Source: Streptomyces jeddahensis (GTDB lineage Bacteria > Actinomycetota > Actinomycetes > Streptomycetales > Streptomycetaceae). Taken from it: a DNA stretch of 38,945 nt. Below, piece by piece: positions 32,851 through 38,945 of this stretch. The stretch is from NCBI RefSeq assembly GCF_001642995.1, contig NZ_LOHS01000044.1:1-38945 (forward strand), in the 5' to 3' direction. The position numbers were made by a program, and so were the translations under genes. The notes under the pieces are model-generated. The model saw only the letters and a list, made by a program, of their open reading frames with translations. It ran no database searches and had not been told where the DNA came from. The stretch's first letter is position 1; the number at the start of each line of letters is the position of its first letter.

Positions 32851-34161
32851 TCAGCCGGCGGCCTTCTCGACACGTTCGACCGAGGTCTTCCAGGCCTCTT
32901 CGGGGCTCTTGTTCTGCGCCTCGATCAGCGTCAGTCCCTGCGAGAAGATGTCCTTGATGGTGCCGTCCTTACGGCCGAGCACCTGCTCGTCCGGGATCTC
33001 CTGGGCCGCCGTGCCGAAGATCTCGCCGATGGGCGCGCCGCTGAAGTAGTCGGACTTCCCGTCGGCCACTTCGGGGATCTTCAACGCGTCCTCGGACGAC
33101 GGGAAGTTGCCGAGCTTCTCGAAGATGTAGGCCTGCTGCTCCGGTGCCGTGAGCCAGGCGACGAGTTCCTTCGCCTCCTTCTTGACCGGGCTCTGCTCCA
33201 TGACGCCGAGGAACGCTCCACCCCAGTTGGCGCCCTGTGGTGCCTTGGCCACGTCCCACTTGCCCTTGTTCTTCGGCCCGGCCTTCTCGCTGATGTGGGC
33301 GAGCATCCAGGCGGGGCAGACCGTGCTGGCGAACGTGCTGTTGGCGAGGCCGGGGTCCCAACCGGGCTGGAACTGCCGGAGCTTGGCGGTCAGGCCAGAC
33401 GTGGCCGCATCGGACGCCAGGCCCCAGGCATCCTTCACCACCGGGTTCTTCGCGTAGATGAGCTCGCCGCTCTTGTCGTAGAACTGCTCCGAACTGCCGT
33501 AGATCATGGCGTTGAACAGGCCGCTGGAGCTGTCCATGAAGGCGACCTTGCTCTTGGTGTTCTTCTTGAAGCGCTTGCCCGCCTCGACGTACTTCGACCA
33601 GTCGCCCTCCCAGAGCTTCGCGACCTCGTCGCGGTCGGTGGGCAGCCCTGCCTCCTCGAAGAAGTCCTTGCGGTAGCAGACCGCCATCGGGCCGATGTCC
33701 GTGCCGAGCCCGATCACCTTCTTGTCCGGTGCGGTGACCTGGCTGAGCTTCCAGGGCAGGAAGTGGTCGGTTCCGGAGACGTCCGAGAGGTCGACGAACT
33801 TGTCCTTCTGCGTGTCGACCAGTTCCTTGGCGCGGCCGATCTCTATGCCCTGGATGTCCTTCAGGCCGCTGCCGGCGGCCAGGTGCGTCTGGAGGGCGGT
33901 GTAGTAGGTCTGCTCGTCACCGGCGACATCCGCCTTGATGACGATGTCCGGGTGCAGCTTCATGTACTTCTCGAGGAGTCCGGTCTCCTTGAAGCCCATG
34001 ACGCCGAAGAGCCCCATGGTGATGGTGACCTTGCCGTCCTTCCGGCCCCCGCCGGTCCCCGTGTCGCTGCCTCCACTGCAGCCCACGACCATGCCCAGGG
34101 CCGTCACAGCCGAGACTGCCCCCACGACTTTTGTACGCAACTGCCTGCGGACCCTGCTCAT
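32851..34161 (-). CDS. Oligosaccharide-binding lipoprotein (CebE-like)
   Basis: A 436-residue extracellular solute-binding protein of the CUT1 class. ATG at 34161 follows AGGAGGACGG. The signal ends with the lipobox VVGC (Cys28). The mature chain starts with Gly/Lys-rich spacer then KVTITMGLFGVMGFKETGLLEKY, and carries the typical LHPDIVIKADV and WLTAPEQQAYIFEKLGNFPSS segments. With two permeases and GH1 in the same operon and a divergent LacI gene, it most resembles CebE-type cellobiose/cellotriose receptors, but a paralogue for another beta-glucoside is equally compatible. Expression is probably controlled by two LacI-type boxes at 34239-34274. Confidence 0.92.
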   Translation of the reverse strand: MSRVRRQLRTKVVGAVSAVTALGMVVGCSGGSDTGTGGGRKDGKVTITMGLFGVMGFKETGLLEKYMKLHPDIVIKADVAGDEQTYYTALQTHLAAGSGLKDIQGIEIGRAKELVDTQKDKFVDLSDVSGTDHFLPWKLSQVTAPDKKVIGLGTDIGPMAVCYRKDFFEEAGLPTDRDEVAKLWEGDWSKYVEAGKRFKKNTKSKVAFMDSSSGLFNAMIYGSSEQFYDKSGELIYAKNPVVKDAWGLASDAATSGLTAKLRQFQPGWDPGLANSTFASTVCPAWMLAHISEKAGPKNKGKWDVAKAPQGANWGGAFLGVMEQSPVKKEAKELVAWLTAPEQQAYIFEKLGNFPSSEDALKIPEVADGKSDYFSGAPIGEIFGTAAQEIPDEQVLGRKDGTIKDIFSQGLTLIEAQNKSPEEAWKTSVERVEKAAG

Positions 34162-34238
34162 TCCGTCCTCCTAGCGGCGGCGTCGACGCGCCGGAACTAC
34201 CAGCCGTTACGGCCCGCTCAGCGGCCCGATTTCTCTAC

Positions 34239-34274
34239 TGGGTACGTTCCCAAACGTGGATGGGAACGTGCCCA
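34239..34274. promoter_or_regulatory. Two LacI-type operators upstream of the Ceb-like operon
   Basis: TGGGTACGTTCCCA (34239-34252) and TGGGAACGTGCCCA (34261-34274) are near-palindromes whose centres are 22 bp apart, about two helical turns. Each differs from perfect TGGGAACGTTCCCA at one base, and from the CebR box TGGGAGCGCTCCCA at positions flanking the central CG. They lie between the binding-protein and LacI genes, so the LacI protein at 34449 is the obvious ligand-controlled repressor. A TTGACA lies at 34312-34317 on the minus strand without a matching -10. Confidence 0.78.
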
Positions 34275-34448
34275 CCAAGGTTCCCGAAGCGTCTCCGTCA
34301 CTCAACTCCCGTGTCAAGGAGAAGAACTGACTTTCTTTCAGAAGATGTAGGCTGAGCCTTGCCGCCAAGGGTGACGGAACCCCGTCACGCGTCTGGCACA
34401 ATGCCCAGCTGAACGCCGTCCCCACGGCACGGCGGCGAGGGAGGAGCC

Positions 34449-35465
34449 ATGGGGGGAAGGCAGCGGCCGACCATCAAGACCGTGGCCGCGCGCGCCGGGG
34501 TCGGGCGGACCACCGTTTCACGAGTCATCAACGGCTCTGAACTCGTCAGTGAGAAGGCCAGGGCCGCTGTACTGGCCGCCATCGCCGAACTCCAGTACGT
34601 CCCCAACTCCGTGGCCCGAGGCCTCGTGACGAGCAAGACCAACTCGGTGGCCCTGGTCATACCCGAGTCGGAAAGCCGCCTCGGCTCGGAACCGTACTTC
34701 TCGGCGGTCATCCGCGGTGCCAGCGCCGCCCTCGCCGAGACCAGGACGCAGCTGCAGCTCGTGCTCGTCCGTGACCAGCAGGAACGCGACCAGCTCACCG
34801 AGTCGGTCGCGGAGCGCCGCGTGGACGGTGTGCTCCTGGTATCCGTACACGAGCACGATCCCTTGCCCGGGCTCCTCGAGGACTTGGGGCTGCCCACCGT
34901 CCTGGCCGGTCGCCGCGGCCCCCGCGAGTCGCTGACCCACGTCCACTCGGACAATACGGGCGGGGCAGCGGCAGCCGTTCGCCACCTGCTGTCACGTGGA
35001 CGCTCGAAGGTGGCCACGATCACCGGGCCGCTGGACATGGACGTGGCTCGCAGCAGGCTTCAGGGCTGGCGGGAGGCCCTTACGGAAGCGGGCCGTCCGG
35101 CCGGGGATGAGCTCGTGGCCACGGGCGACTTCACCGAGGAGGGAGGCGGGATCGCCATGCGTTCACTTCTCGAACATGCCCCGGATCTGGACGCCGTGTT
35201 CGTGGCGTCCGACGTCATGGCCGTCGGCGCCATGCTGGAACTGCGCCGGGCCAGGCGCCGCATCCCGGACGACGTGGCCGTGGTCGGCTTCGACGACTCC
35301 ATCATCGCCCGCCACAGCTACCCGCCCCTCACCAGCGTGCGCCAGCCCGTCGAGGAGATCGGCAGCACCATCGCCCACCTCCTCCTGGAGGAGATCAACG
35401 ACTCCGAAGCGCCGCGTCGGCACGTTGTGCTGCCCACTCAGCTTGTGGTGCGCGAGTCGTCGTGA
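34449..35465 (+). CDS. LacI-family repressor, divergent from the Ceb-like operon
   Basis: A 338-residue sugar-responsive repressor. ATG at 34449 follows GAGGGAGGAG. The DNA-binding part (about residues 8-60) reads TIKTVAARAGVGRTTVSRVING, then VARGL at the hinge helix. The effector domain (about 65-330) has the periplasmic-binding-protein fold with DAVFVASDVMAVGAM and VAVVGFDDS, typical of the family. It faces the binding-protein gene across 287 bp and two TGGGAACGTTCCCA-type sites. It occupies the position of CebR in known ceb loci, but the changed operator suggests either a divergent CebR or a paralogue. A stem-loop after the stop (35518-35533) with pyrimidine-rich tail may end it. Confidence 0.93.
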   Translation: MGGRQRPTIKTVAARAGVGRTTVSRVINGSELVSEKARAAVLAAIAELQYVPNSVARGLVTSKTNSVALVIPESESRLGSEPYFSAVIRGASAALAETRTQLQLVLVRDQQERDQLTESVAERRVDGVLLVSVHEHDPLPGLLEDLGLPTVLAGRRGPRESLTHVHSDNTGGAAAAVRHLLSRGRSKVATITGPLDMDVARSRLQGWREALTEAGRPAGDELVATGDFTEEGGGIAMRSLLEHAPDLDAVFVASDVMAVGAMLELRRARRRIPDDVAVVGFDDSIIARHSYPPLTSVRQPVEEIGSTIAHLLLEEINDSEAPRRHVVLPTQLVVRESS

Positions 35466-35517
35466 GCCGAACGGTCCGACCGGGACGACGGTGCCTCCCG
35501 CCGGGTGGACGAGCCGA

Positions 35518-35533
35518 CCGCCCCTGCGGGCGG
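35518..35533 (+). terminator. Hairpin after the LacI gene
   Basis: CCGCCC-CTGC-GGGCGG followed by CTTCTCT lies 53 bp after the LacI stop. It is short but has a pyrimidine-rich tail. Confidence 0.5.
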
Positions 35534-35684
35534 CTTCTCTGCCGCTGCTGAGCACGAGTGACTGTGCGCGGCCCCGCCGACCCGGGTGCTCGCCGACGTC
35601 AAGGTGGGTCGAGGACCGGGCGTTCGGGCCGTCCTCCCCACAGCGGTGCACTCGGGAAGGAAGGCACGTCAGCCGACACCGGAG

Positions 35685-35726
35685 GTGCACGTGTTGCTCA
35701 CAACAGTGCGCGTGTCGCTCGCAACA
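35685..35726. repeat. Imperfect tandem 21-bp duplication in the LacI-FdhD gap
   Basis: Two adjacent 21-bp units (35685-35705 and 35706-35726; core GTGCRCGTGTYGCTCRCAAC) differ at three positions. They lie in the 344-bp gap 35466-35809 between the convergent LacI and FdhD genes, which otherwise holds only hairpins. No gene was recognised there. Confidence 0.7.
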
Positions 35727-35744
35727 GCGAACCGGGCGTGGCGA

Positions 35745-35784
35745 GGCCCGGCCGGCGCAGGGGGCGCTCCCCGTCGGCCGGGCC
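35745..35784 (-). terminator. Terminator of the fdhD operon
   Basis: GGCCCGGCCG (35745-35754) pairs perfectly with CGGCCGGGCC (35775-35784), loop 20 nt that can itself fold (GGGGCGCTCCCC). It lies 25 bp past the FdhD stop. Confidence 0.6.
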
Positions 35785-35809
35785 CCGGCGCCGTGCAGCG
35801 GGGAGCCGG

Positions 35810-36673
35810 TCAGCCCTGGGCGGCCGCGGCCCGCAGGGCGATGCGGTGCTCACCCGCGTACACGTTCATGGAGGAGCCCCGCAGGAAGCCGACCAGCGTC
35901 AGCCCGGTCTCGGCGGCGAGGTCGACGGCGAGCGAGGAGGGGGCGGAGACCGCGGCCAGGACCGGGATGCCCGCCATCACGGCCTTCTGCGCGAGCTCGA
36001 AAGACGCCCGTCCGGAGACTAGGAGGATCGTGCGGGACAGGGGCAGGCCGCCGTTCTGCAGGGCGCGCCCGACCAGCTTGTCGACGGCGTTGTGGCGGCC
36101 CACGTCCTCACGTATGTCAAGGAGCTCGCCGTCCTCCGTGAAGAGCGCGGCCGCGTGCAGGCCCCCGGTCCGGTCGAAGACCCGCTGAGCGGCGCGCAGC
36201 CGGTCGGGGAGGCTCGCGAGCAGCTCGGGTTCGAGCCGGACCGGGGGAGCGCCGCTGTCGCCTGCGTCGTCGATGGGCCAGCGGGCGGTGGTCCGCACCG
36301 CGTCCAGGCTCGCCTTGCCGCACAGGCCGCAGGAGGAGGTGGTGTAGACGTTGCGTTCGAGGGTGATGTCGGGGACGGCCACGCCCGGCGCCAGCTTCAC
36401 ATCCACCACGTTGTACGTGTTCGAGCCGTCCTGCGTGGCTCCCGCGCAGTAGACGATGTTCTGCAGCTCGGCCGTCGTGCCCAGCACGCCCTCGCTCACC
36501 AGGAAGCCCGCCGCGAGCGCGAAGTCGTCGCCCGGGGTGCGCATGGTGATGGCGAGGGGCTTGCCGTTCAGCCGGATCTCGAGGGGTTCCTCGGCGACGA
36601 GTGTGTCCGGGCGGGTGCTCACGGCCCCGTCCCGGATCCGGATCACCCGCCGTCGTTCGGTGACGCGTCCCAT
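35810..36673 (-). CDS. fdhD: Formate dehydrogenase accessory sulfurtransferase FdhD
   Basis: A 287-residue cytoplasmic protein that delivers sulfur from a cysteine desulfurase to the molybdenum cofactor of formate dehydrogenase. The essential cysteine loop is SSCGLCG, with Cys115 and Cys118. Other landmarks are AEEPLEIRLNGKPLAITMRTPGDD near the N-terminus (key PGDD) and EDVGRHNAVDKLVG plus VSGRASFELAQKA in the second half. ATG at 36673 is preceded by GGAGAC. It is the last gene of an operon, 38 bp after an iron-sulfur subunit of formate-dehydrogenase type. Its presence implies that a functional molybdenum enzyme is made somewhere in the cell. Confidence 0.96.
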   Translation of the reverse strand: MGRVTERRRVIRIRDGAVSTRPDTLVAEEPLEIRLNGKPLAITMRTPGDDFALAAGFLVSEGVLGTTAELQNIVYCAGATQDGSNTYNVVDVKLAPGVAVPDITLERNVYTTSSCGLCGKASLDAVRTTARWPIDDAGDSGAPPVRLEPELLASLPDRLRAAQRVFDRTGGLHAAALFTEDGELLDIREDVGRHNAVDKLVGRALQNGGLPLSRTILLVSGRASFELAQKAVMAGIPVLAAVSAPSSLAVDLAAETGLTLVGFLRGSSMNVYAGEHRIALRAAAAQG

Positions 36674-36679
36674 GTCTCC

Positions 36680-36720
36680 ATCAGCCCCGATCAGTGCCGG
36701 ATCAGTCCCGATCAGTCCCG
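36680..36720. repeat. Four copies of a 10-bp motif at the subunit-fdhD junction
   Basis: ATCAGCCCCG, ATCAGTGCCG, ATCAGTCCCG and ATCAGTCCCG occur in near-perfect tandem (one extra G after the second). The last copy supplies the TGA stop of the iron-sulfur subunit; the others form the leader of fdhD. Slippage here may have set the present stop. Confidence 0.8.
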
Positions 36721-37572
36721 GTTCTGTACGTGCTGGTAGCCGAAGCGGCCCTTGATACAGAGGTTGCCGTGGGTCACCGGGTTGTCGTGCGGCGAGGTTA
36801 CCTTCACGATCTCATTGTCCTGCACGTGCAACGTAAGGTTGCAGCCCACTCCGCAGTACGCGCACACGGTGGTCGTCTGCGTCTGGGCTGACTCGTCCCA
36901 GGTACCCGCCGCCCGCATGTCGAACTCCGACTTGAACGATAGGGCTCCCGTCGGGCACACCTCGATGCAGTTGCCGCAGTACACGCACGCCGAGTCGGTC
37001 AGCGGGGCGTCGTGCTCCACGGCGATCCGGGCGTCGAAGCCGCGGCCCGAGACGGAGATCGCGAAGGTGTTCTGCCACTGGTCGCCGCAGGCGTCCACGC
37101 ACTTGTAGCAGAGGATGCACTTGTCGTAATCGCGCACGTACAGATCGTTGTCGATCTTCGGTTCCTCGTTGAGGCGGGCCGCGTCCGGGCCGAAGCGGTC
37201 CGGTTTCGCCTCGTACTCCTTGATCCATTCGGCGACCTTCGGTGTCGTCGACAAGTCGACCGATGAGGCGAGGAGTTCGAGGACGATCTTGCGGCTGTGG
37301 CGGGCGCGTTCGGTGTCGGTGTGCACCTCCATGCCCGGCTCGGCCTTGCGCGAGCAGGCCGGGGCGAGGGTGCGGGCGCCCTCCACCTCGACAACGCATA
37401 CGCGGCACGCGTTCTTGGGGGTCAGCGTGTCGCCCTGGCAGAGGGTGGGGATGTCCTTGCCGGCGGCTCGGCAGGCGTCGAGGATCGTCGAGCCCTCGGG
37501 GACCCGGGCCTCCTGCCCGTCGAGGGTGAACTCCACGAGGCGGCGTGGCGGGCCCAGCGGTATCGCGGTCAT
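36712..37572 (-). CDS. Formate-dehydrogenase-type iron-sulfur protein lacking the molybdopterin domain
   Basis: A 286-residue protein matching the N-terminal electron-transfer part of large NAD-dependent formate dehydrogenase alpha subunits. A [2Fe-2S] domain carries Cys45, Cys56, Cys59 and Cys73. The NuoG-type His-Cys cluster expected next (about 95-125) is missing: that stretch has no Cys. Two [4Fe-4S] sets follow: Cys152/155/158/162 and Cys196/199/202/206. Last comes the cofactor-domain cluster CAYCGVGC with Cys237/240/244 and Cys272 in GNLCIKGRFGY. The chain ends eight residues after that motif, where the catalytic molybdopterin domain would begin. ATG at 37572 is chosen over the longer frame because it overlaps the preceding mini-ORF and follows GGGGGC. 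It lies between NuoF-like and FdhD genes, so it probably passes electrons from a separate catalytic subunit to NAD. Natural split or truncation cannot be told apart here. Confidence 0.9.
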   Translation of the reverse strand: MTAIPLGPPRRLVEFTLDGQEARVPEGSTILDACRAAGKDIPTLCQGDTLTPKNACRVCVVEVEGARTLAPACSRKAEPGMEVHTDTERARHSRKIVLELLASSVDLSTTPKVAEWIKEYEAKPDRFGPDAARLNEEPKIDNDLYVRDYDKCILCYKCVDACGDQWQNTFAISVSGRGFDARIAVEHDAPLTDSACVYCGNCIEVCPTGALSFKSEFDMRAAGTWDESAQTQTTTVCAYCGVGCNLTLHVQDNEIVKVTSPHDNPVTHGNLCIKGRFGYQHVQNRD

Positions 37573-37634
37573 GTGTACGCCCCCAGGTGGTCGATGGCGG
37601 ATTCCACGGCTTGCAGGGCTTCCAGGGCGGTCAT
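37569..37634 (-). CDS. Possible 21-residue coupled mini-ORF made by junction duplication
   Basis: A 21-codon frame starts at ATG 37634, overlapping the NuoF-like stop as ATGA, and stops at TGA 37569-37571, overlapping the next gene's ATG as ATGA. Its end, AVESAIDHLGAY, nearly repeats the last residues of the NuoF-like protein (AVESAIDRLGAY). It is probably a by-product of a tandem duplication that keeps ribosomes coupled across the junction, rather than a functional peptide. Confidence 0.4.
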   Translation of the reverse strand: MTALEALQAVESAIDHLGAYT

Positions 37635-37678
37635 TCGTACGCCCCAAGGCGGTCGATGGCCGACTCCACGGCGTTCCA
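37570..37678. repeat. Imperfect tandem duplication of the NuoF-like gene tail
   Basis: The segments 37570-37618 and 37628-37678 align along their length with about 80% identity by eye (shared TGGTCGATGG/CGGTCGATGG, TTCCACGGC/CTCCACGGC cores). The right copy is the 3' end of the NuoF-like gene; the left copy fills the gap and contains the start codon and GGGGGC site of the iron-sulfur subunit. Confidence 0.75.
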
Positions 37679-38945
37679 GGCCGTCTGGCCCAGACCGCAG
37701 ATCGAGGCGTCCCGCATGGCGCGGCCCACCTCGCGCAGCAGCGCGATGTCGTCGGCCGCGGCGGCACCCGTGCGTTCCGCGATCCGGTGCAGCGCCTCCT
37801 CCTGGCGGACGGTGCCCACGCGGCACGGAACGCACTGGCCGCACGACTCGTCGCGGAAGAACTCCGCGATGCGGAGCAGGATCCGCGGGAGCGGGACGGT
37901 GTCGTCCAGCGCCAGGACGACACCGGATCCGAGCGTCGTACCGGCCTCCCGGGTGCCCTCGAAGGTGAGCGGGATGTCCAGCTCGTCGGTGCGTACGAAG
38001 CCGCCTGCGGCGCCGCCCAGCAGCACCGCCCGGAGGTTGTCCCGCTTGCCCGCCAGGGTCAGGAGGTCGCCGAGCGTGGCGCCGAACGGCAGCTCGTAGA
38101 TGCCGGGGCGCTCGACGCTGCCGGAGACGCAGAACAGCTTGGGGCCCGTCGATTTCGCTGTGCCGATCGCCGCGTACGCCTGGGCGCCCATCGTCAGGAT
38201 CGGCAGGACGTTCACGAGGGTCTCGACATTGTTCGCGGCCGTCGGCTTGCCGAACAGGCCCTCCTCGACGGGGAACGGGGGCTTTGAGCGGGGTTCTCCC
38301 CTGTACCCCTCGATGGAGTTGAACAGGGCCGTCTCCTCACCGCAGATGTACGCGCCCGCGCCACGGCGGATCTCGATGTCGAAGGCGTAGCCCTGGCCGA
38401 GGACGTCGTCGCCGAGGAGGCCACGCGCGCGTGCCTGCTCGATGGCGTGGGTCAGCCTGTGCAGGGCGCGTGGGTACTCGCCGCGGAGGTACAGGTAGCC
38501 CCTGTGCGCGCCGACCGCGTAGCCCGCGATCGTCATCGTCTCGATGAGGGCGTACGGGTCGCCCTCCATGATCACCCGGTCCTTGAAGGTGCCGGGTTCG
38601 GATTCGTCGGCGTTGCAGACGAGGTAGTGGGGGTGGTCGGGCTGGGAGGCCGTGGCCTGCCACTTCACGCCGGTGGGGAAGGCGGCGCCGCCTCGGCCGA
38701 CGAGGCCTGCGTCGGTGACTTCGCGGATCACGCCTGCCGGGCCGATGGCGAAGGCCCGGCGTAGGGCTTCGTAGCCGGCGTGGGCGCGGTAGTCGTCCAG
38801 CGAGTACGGGTCTACTGTGCCTATGCGGCGGAGGAGGATCAGGTCGGGGTGGCCGGCCTGGGGGACGGCCATGGCGGCGGGGGGTCCGGCGGCGGCGGCT
38901 TCCGGGTTTTGAGCGGCGGCTACGGCGGAGGCGATGGTGGCGGGG
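37631..38945 (-). CDS. NuoF-like NADH/FMN subunit of formate dehydrogenase (5' end outside window)
   Basis: The flavin- and NAD-binding beta subunit that passes electrons to NAD. GRGGAAFPTGVKW binds NADH/FMN, NADESEPGTFKDR and GAGAYICGEETALFNSIEG are the family's glycine-rich motifs, and ESCGQCVPCRVGT with a later Cys in ICGLGQ binds a [4Fe-4S] cluster. An ATG exists at 38872, but the frame stays open to the window edge with an Ala/Pro-rich stretch (VAAAQNPEAAAAGPP). This looks like an interdomain linker, so the gene probably continues into an N-terminal NuoE-like thioredoxin domain outside the window. It heads the set NuoF-like, iron-sulfur protein, FdhD. Confidence 0.9.
   Translation of the reverse strand, partial: PATIASAVAAAQNPEAAAAGPPAAMAVPQAGHPDLILLRRIGTVDPYSLDDYRAHAGYEALRRAFAIGPAGVIREVTDAGLVGRGGAAFPTGVKWQATASQPDHPHYLVCNADESEPGTFKDRVIMEGDPYALIETMTIAGYAVGAHRGYLYLRGEYPRALHRLTHAIEQARARGLLGDDVLGQGYAFDIEIRRGAGAYICGEETALFNSIEGYRGEPRSKPPFPVEEGLFGKPTAANNVETLVNVLPILTMGAQAYAAIGTAKSTGPKLFCVSGSVERPGIYELPFGATLGDLLTLAGKRDNLRAVLLGGAAGGFVRTDELDIPLTFEGTREAGTTLGSGVVLALDDTVPLPRILLRIAEFFRDESCGQCVPCRVGTVRQEEALHRIAERTGAAAADDIALLREVGRAMRDASICGLGQTAWNAVESAIDRLGAYE

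Noticed and set aside
35586..36188. Plus-strand open frame across the fdhD 3' region
   Set aside because: It overlaps the fdhD gene antisense and starts in the intergenic gap with no ribosome site; composition is that of a shadow frame.

Overview
The window reads as chromosomal DNA from a Streptomyces or a very close relative. Base composition is strongly GC-rich with third-position G/C, several genes start with GTG or TTG, and secreted enzymes carry family-2 cellulose-binding modules. Three stretches look like the dispersed intergenic repeats of Streptomyces chromosomes. This is inferred from recognised motifs and composition; no database search was run.

Layout. (1) 1-10400 is a secreted cellulose-degradation cluster. 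A haloperoxidase remnant sits at the left edge. GH48 and then GH74 run on the minus strand; GH5 and then GH6 run on the plus strand from a shared control region. That region holds a perfect CebR-type box, TGGGAGCGCTCCCA, placed against the GH48 -10 element. A small secreted PLAT-domain protein follows. (2) 10401-18416 has an aldo/keto reductase and then a Liv-type (HAAT) uptake system: binding protein, a three-domain permease-permease-ATPase polypeptide and a second ATPase. An acyl-CoA synthetase lies upstream, suggesting a carboxylic-acid substrate. (3) 18874-25630 is an accessory stretch: an SDR with a PQQ-type sugar dehydrogenase lipoprotein, a DUF1097-like membrane gene broken by an in-frame TGA, an SDR divergent from a TetR regulator over an array of GTTAGC half-sites, and a LysR regulator divergent from an SBF-type transporter. 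(4) 25662-29116 has a secreted sialidase with a LamG-like domain and a PAPS-type sulfotransferase. (5) 29275-35465 is a CebEFG-BglC-like oligosaccharide operon: binding protein, two permeases and a GH1 beta-glucosidase, with no ATPase gene. A LacI regulator is divergent from it. (6) 35810-38945 is formate-dehydrogenase-like: FdhD, an iron-sulfur subunit that ends where the molybdopterin domain should begin, and a NuoF-like subunit cut by the right edge.

How the parts fit. Regions 1 and 5 are the two halves of cellulose use. Secreted GH48, GH6, GH5 and GH74 enzymes release cello- and xyloglucan oligosaccharides; a Ceb-like transporter imports short beta-glucosides; intracellular GH1 cleaves them to glucose. 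The two halves carry related but different operator sequences, which suggests two LacI paralogues with split specificity.

The most unusual features are the Liv fusion joined by what looks like a chromosomal repeat read in frame, the truncated formate-dehydrogenase subunit with a duplicated gene junction, and the paired operator types. No wholly new defence or mobile system was seen: there is no CRISPR array, integrase, transposase, rRNA or recognisable tRNA.
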